Origin: Rhodococcus sp. IITR03
Lineage (GTDB): Bacteria > Actinomycetota > Actinomycetes > Mycobacteriales > Mycobacteriaceae
NCBI GenBank assembly: GCA_001017865.1
Contig: LATQ01000419.1
Coordinates: 1 to 10,443 of the forward strand
Direction: 5' to 3'
DNA: 10,443 bases
Shown: one piece after another, positions 7,801-10,443 of the stretch
How positions within the stretch are numbered: position 1 is the first letter of the stretch
Layout: each line of letters starts with the position of its first letter
The notes under the pieces: generated by a model
Seen by the model: only the letters and a program-made list of their open reading frames with translations
What the model was told of the DNA's origin: nothing
Database searches by the model: none
Position numbers and translations under genes: made by a program

Positions 7801-8388
7801 TCAGTTCTCCTCTGCGATCGGAACGACGCGTGTCGTGCGGGGAATGCCGACCATCGCACCGTCTTCGGCGACGATCAGCAGGTCGATACCTGCGGGAAAA
7901 TCCGCGGTGGCCTCGTTGCGGGCCCGCCACAGCTGCTCGTCGAACCCGGACGGCGAAATACGTTCGGCTTCCTCGACTCCCGGGCCGGTCAGTTCGACCG
8001 GGGTACCGCCGCGCAGCGAGGTCACCTCGACCACGACGGTCGCGGCCGATTCGGGTGACAGGGCGCTGCCGCGGGTCGCGGTGAGCAGATCGTCGGCGGT
8101 GGGAGCTCGCAGCACCGTGAGGTAGCGGGCACGGTCGGCCGACGTCACGGGAGCGCCGGTGGCGACGGTGAGCACCTCGAGCCAGTGGCGGCCGTCGGAT
8201 TCGAGGACCTCGACGCCGGTATCGAGATCGGCGAGGGCGAGCGCCGGCAGCAGCGCCGCCGGGAAATCGGTCGAGGGCAGCATCTGCTCGAGGCCGGGGC
8301 GCGTGTACGCGGCGAGAACGTCGCGGTAGATGCGTCCGGCGGTGGCGGGATCGAGTCCGATACCGACGATCGGGTCTGCGATGGTCAC
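7801..8388 (-). CDS. phnH: PhnH, C-P lyase core subunit
   Basis: Subunit of the PhnGHIJ core complex; PhnH forms the dimeric/peripheral part and has no known catalytic residues. It is intact, 195 residues, close to E. coli PhnH (194). The start is GTG at 8388 (VTIADPIVGIGLDPATAGRI), with GAGGAG 5 nt upstream; the upstream phnG stop overlaps it (GTGA). Conserved stretches: VTSLRGGTPVELTGPGVEEA, ERISPSGFDEQLW and the PhnH ending DFPAGIDLLIVAEDG followed by VGIPRTTRV. The frame stays open far upstream in GC-rich sequence, so length alone would place the start wrongly; the Shine-Dalgarno and overlap fix it. No frameshift is needed. Confidence 0.95.
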   Translation of the reverse strand: MTIADPIVGIGLDPATAGRIYRDVLAAYTRPGLEQMLPSTDFPAALLPALALADLDTGVEVLESDGRHWLEVLTVATGAPVTSADRARYLTVLRAPTADDLLTATRGSALSPESAATVVVEVTSLRGGTPVELTGPGVEEAERISPSGFDEQLWRARNEATADFPAGIDLLIVAEDGAMVGIPRTTRVVPIAEEN

Positions 8389-8820
8389 GTGAGCTCCTCG
8401 AATTGCACGATGGTGGGGGCGATCCGGCCCATTCCTCCTGATCGGCGCGGTCGAGGTCCTGCTCGACACGGGCACACAGATCGCGGACGACATGGGCGTG
8501 CGGACGATCGGCGGCGACCTCGGCGTCGCACACCGCGGCGGCGAGCACGGCCGCGCGGTCGTCACCCATACGCAGAGCCCAGCCGCGGGTTCCGGCCACG
8601 CGCACCTCGCGTGGCAGGCCAGGACGTTGCCGAGATAGAAGCGGTCGTGGGCGATGGGTTCGCGTACCTGTACCGCAACGCATCCCACTTCGGGAGCGGT
8701 CAGGACGGTGAGGTCGGCGCCGTCGGACAGACACGCGTCGGCGGCCGCGACGAGGTCGGGTTCGGGTGCCGCCGCGAGCAGTTCGGCGAGCCGCTCACGC
8801 GTGTAGTCGGCTGTAATCAT
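8385..8820 (-). CDS. phnG: PhnG, C-P lyase core subunit (two apparent frameshifts)
   Basis: Small subunit of the PhnGHIJ core complex, needed with PhnI, PhnH and PhnL for ribose-phosphonate triphosphate formation. Start ATG at 8820 overlaps the phnF stop (ATGA), with AGGG 8 nt upstream. N-terminus MITADYTRERLAELLAAAPE; middle VGCVAVQVREPIAHDRFYLG and NVLACHA; then, after a one-base shift near 8609, EVRVAGTRGWALRMGDDRAA, VLAAAVCDAEVAAD and CARVEQDLDRADQEEWA. A second shift near 8425 restores APTIVQFEELT and a TGA that overlaps the phnH GTG start. Adding both bases gives 438 nt, 145 residues, near the family length (about 150). The pattern matches the Thr-Arg-rich start, E(V/T)G(L/C)V and the G(Y/W)xxxxG(R/D)D region of PhnG. 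Confidence 0.92.
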
Positions 8821-9580
8821 ACGAATATCCCTGTTCTCCTCTGAGATTCGAGTGGGTTCGATACGGAGCGGTCGCCTATTTCCATGACCACGCGGATCAT
8901 GTCGGCGCGCATCCACGACATGCTGTAGGTGACGGCGACGCCGGTGTCGGCGTCCCGATTGATCGATTCGACCGTCCACACGGGCGTCACGAAGTTCATT
9001 TCGAGTGCGTCGGCGATCTCCGGTGCCGGCACTTCCGTTCCGATGCGGCACCACGACCGCACGACGTCGAATCTTCCCATCTGACGCAGTAATTCGTCGA
9101 GAGATTCTTCGACCCGCAGACCGGAGCCGAGTTCCGTGAGCGCGGCACGGGTGACCCATTCGTCGCCGACCGCCGCGACGTTGCCGTCGACGAACCGCAG
9201 GCGACGCATATGGTGCACCTCGGTTCCGGGCGCGACCCCCAGGTACGCGGCTTCGCGTGCCGAGCCGGCCGGACATCGGAGGACAGCACCGTCGACCGGG
9301 GCGTTGCACCTGCGGCCTCGACCGTGCGGTGCCACGACGGTCGCTGTTCGTGCGAGATGAGGTAGTCGATGGGCCGGTTGACGAAGGTGCCCGACCCTCG
9401 GACGCGCCGGACCAGTCCGCGACGTTCGAGTTCCTGCACGGCGGCGCGGGCGGAGGCCCGGCCGACTCCGAACCGATGCATCAACTCGTGTTCGCTGGCG
9501 AGCTTCGTACCGGTTTCGAGCTCGGAGATCTCGTCGGCGAGCACACACGCAATGTCGTGGTAACCGCTACGTTCTGTCAC
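8817..9580 (-). CDS. phnF: PhnF, GntR/HutC-family repressor (one apparent frameshift)
   Basis: Likely transcription regulator of the cluster. The N-terminal winged helix-turn-helix (about residues 5-75) reads HDIACVLADEISELETGTKL, ASEHELMHRFGVGRASARAA, then VQELERRGLVRRVRGSGTFV, a textbook GntR domain. After a one-base shift near 9265 (GCC short by one C) the C-terminal UTRA effector domain follows: AREAAYLGVAPGTEVHHMRR, FVDGNVAAVGDEWV, and a YSMSWMRADMIRVVMEIGD ending typical of HutC-subfamily proteins. Repaired length is about 254 residues. The start is GTG at 9580 (VTERSGYHD); no Shine-Dalgarno is seen, so it may be leaderless or start otherwise. The stop overlaps phnG. A PhnF-type operator 23 nt upstream suggests autoregulation; in M. 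smegmatis, PhnF represses phnDCE. The ligand is not known. Confidence 0.9.
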
Positions 9581-9602
9581 GTCGACGACTGTCGCCGACG
9601 GA

Positions 9603-9616
9603 GTTGTACAGACAAC
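9603..9616. promoter_or_regulatory. Candidate PhnF operator
   Basis: GTTGT-ACAG-ACAAC is a perfect 5-bp inverted repeat. Its core TTGTACAGACAA agrees at 9 of 12 positions with the operator known for M. smegmatis PhnF (TGGTATAGACCA), and two of the three differences are a compensating pair that keeps the symmetry. It fits the HutC-subfamily rule GT-N-TA-N-AC except for C in place of T. It sits 23 nt before the phnF start codon. Confidence 0.65.
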
Positions 9617-9641
9617 TTCCCTTCAGATAAGCAGAAGGGAA
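9617..9641. repeat. Inverted repeat TTCCCTTC / GAAGGGAA
   Basis: Perfect 8-bp arms (9617-9624 and 9634-9641) separated by 9 nt (AGATAAGCA). It directly abuts the PhnF-type operator. It could be a binding site for a second regulator or a stem-loop in the leader RNA of the plus-strand gene. No function can be assigned from sequence. Confidence 0.6.
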
Positions 9642-9668
9642 ACAAAGCTGAACGACTCGGGTAGTTGT

Positions 9669-9889
9669 ATGGCCACCAGTACCGCGTGGTGCTCCCGCCT
9701 CTTCGACACCTCACCCGTGCTCGACGAAGACGACGAACCGGGCGCCGTCCATCATGCGGTCTTCACGCTCGACGGTGGCACACCGTTCGGATTGCGCACC
9801 CATTCCGATTCGCCGCCGCAGGCGTCCTTCGACGAGCGGAACACGGGGCTCGACCACATCGCGTTCGAGTTCTTCGCACCACGAGCTGA
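9669..9889 (+). pseudogene. Remnant of a VOC (glyoxalase/bleomycin-resistance fold) gene
   Basis: From ATG at 9669 the frame gives AWCSRLFDTSPVLDEDDEPG, AVHHAVFTLDGGTPFGLRTH and SFDERNTGLDHIAFEFFAPR. These match three parts of actinobacterial VOC proteins, but two pieces are missing. The first strand that normally precedes SxAWYxRLF (about 18-20 residues) is absent. TGLDHIA, which should be followed by some 45 residues, joins straight to the usual C-terminal LEFFAP motif. The frame lacks a stop, but adding one C at 9886 would give APRA followed by TGA (9887-9889). The predicted product is about 73 residues against a usual 130-140, with a metal-binding half probably lost. It is divergent from phnF and tail-to-tail with the VWA gene. 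I call it a decayed remnant; an assembly collapse is the alternative. Confidence 0.6.
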
Positions 9890-9893
9890 TCGA

Positions 9894-9908
9894 CCACCCG
9901 GTCGGTGG
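9894..9908. terminator. Weak hairpin between convergent genes
   Basis: CCACC and GGTGG flank CGGTC in the 49-bp gap between the VOC remnant and the VWA gene stop. It is placed where a bidirectional terminator would be, but the stem is only 5 bp and there is no T run. Confidence 0.2.
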
Positions 9909-9938
9909 AGCATCCGCGCGCGTGCGTGGCGATGCCGC

Positions 9939-10443
9939 TCAGGTGCGCGAGGTGCCGATCTCCACCACCTGCGCCCATTCCGGTGGCCGGTCCGGAACGA
10001 AGTCGGGGTTCGCTTCGCTCAGGGAAGCGATCCGGGGGAACAGTCCGACCACCGTTCGGCACCCCGGACGGCTGTTGGGCCAGGGAGTCTGCCCGTCGGT
10101 GAGGACGACCACCACGTCGGGCCGGGGCGTACTGCGCAGCATCCGGGTGAACCCGGCCCGCAGATCCGTGCCACCGCCCCCGACCAGTGGAATGTCCTCG
10201 GCCGTGCACAGCGGGTGTACGATCCGCGCCGCTGCGTCGCAGGACAGCACCGTGACGAGGTCGCGTCGCCCACCTACGGCCCGCACGATGGCGGCCACCT
10301 CGAGCAGCGCGCTGCCCAGGTCGGTATCGGAAACCGAGCCCGACGTGTCGACGATGACGCCGACCCGGGGCGGGTCCGCCGCAGGCTCGGTAGTACCGCC
10401 CCGGGCACGGCTGCCGAGCGCGCGCCGGTCGACGATAGGTGTA
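9939..10443 (-). CDS. VWA-like domain protein, C-terminal part (5' end outside window)
   Basis: The visible 167 residues end at TGA 9939-9941. They form a VWA-like domain: PPRVGVIVDTSGSVSDTDLG with the MIDAS motif DTSGSVS, LLEVAAIVRAVGGRRDLVTV, LSCDAAARIVHPLC, GGGGTDLRAGFTRML (the second MIDAS threonine region), RPDVVVVLTDGQTPWP (third MIDAS Asp) and PEWAQVVEIG at the end. This matches the C-terminal domain of the VWA-like/DUF2201 family, whose members often sit next to a MoxR-type AAA ATPase and are thought to act as metal-dependent protein-interaction partners; that neighbour would be to the right of the window. The frame is intact here. It faces the VOC remnant and shows no functional tie to phosphonate use. 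The specific role is unknown. Confidence 0.82.
   Translation of the reverse strand, partial: TPIVDRRALGSRARGGTTEPAADPPRVGVIVDTSGSVSDTDLGSALLEVAAIVRAVGGRRDLVTVLSCDAAARIVHPLCTAEDIPLVGGGGTDLRAGFTRMLRSTPRPDVVVVLTDGQTPWPNSRPGCRTVVGLFPRIASLSEANPDFVPDRPPEWAQVVEIGTSRT

Larger units (their letters stand above)
9581..9668. promoter_or_regulatory. phnF upstream control region
   Basis: This 88-bp stretch is visibly richer in A and T than its surroundings. It contains the PhnF-type operator (9603-9616) and an 8-bp inverted repeat (9617-9641). A weak plus-strand promoter can be drawn as TTGTAC (9604-9609), a 16-nt gap and GATAAG (9626-9631); on the minus strand TTCAGC, 17 nt and TATCTG is possible. Either would put the operator within or next to RNA polymerase contacts. 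The promoter elements are guesses. Confidence 0.5.

Noticed and set aside
917..9580. Phn cluster as a decaying pseudogene array
   Set aside because: All breaks are indels at G/C runs with intact motifs and no nonsense point changes; sequencing error explains them better.
1..10443. tRNA or rRNA genes, CRISPR arrays, insertion sequences, attachment sites
   Set aside because: No cloverleaf-like stretch, spaced direct repeats, transposase motifs or terminal inverted repeats were seen by eye.

Overview
The window holds a C-P lyase (phosphonate degradation) locus from a GC-rich actinobacterium. Codon use (strong G/C at third positions), the GntR-type PhnF repressor and the PhnI/PhnJ/PhnM sequence style suggest Mycobacteriales (Rhodococcus/Gordonia/Mycobacterium-like). 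That assignment is inference.

Layout. Almost everything is on the minus strand, so transcription runs right to left. From right: a partial VWA-domain protein (9939-10443, minus); a degraded VOC/glyoxalase-fold gene (9669-9889, plus); a short AT-richer control region (9581-9668) with a PhnF-type operator and a second inverted repeat; then phnF, phnG, phnH, phnI, phnJ fused to phnK, phnL and phnM. Most of these genes overlap by a few bases (ATGA, GTGA, TGATG). A 125-bp gap with a 19-nt palindrome and GTTC direct repeats follows, then phnD, phnC and phnE (running off the left edge).

How they work together. PhnDCE imports phosphonates. PhnI with PhnG/H/L attaches the phosphonate to ribose from ATP. 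PhnM releases pyrophosphate. PhnJ, a radical-SAM enzyme in the PhnGHIJ core with PhnK docked on it, cleaves the C-P bond. PhnF should repress the set when phosphonate or phosphate conditions do not call for it. phnN, phnO and phnP are not in the window.

Two points colour the reading. First, seven of the ten phn reading frames are interrupted, at 19 places in total. Each can be repaired by one base (rarely two) in or beside a short G or C run, with protein similarity continuing across the break. I read this as sequencing error rather than gene decay, and call these genes as CDS. Second, the PhnJ and PhnK parts appear to be one continuous protein: no stop triplet exists in any minus-strand frame between the last PhnJ cysteine and the PhnK ATPase domain. 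This is the most interesting biological feature of the window.
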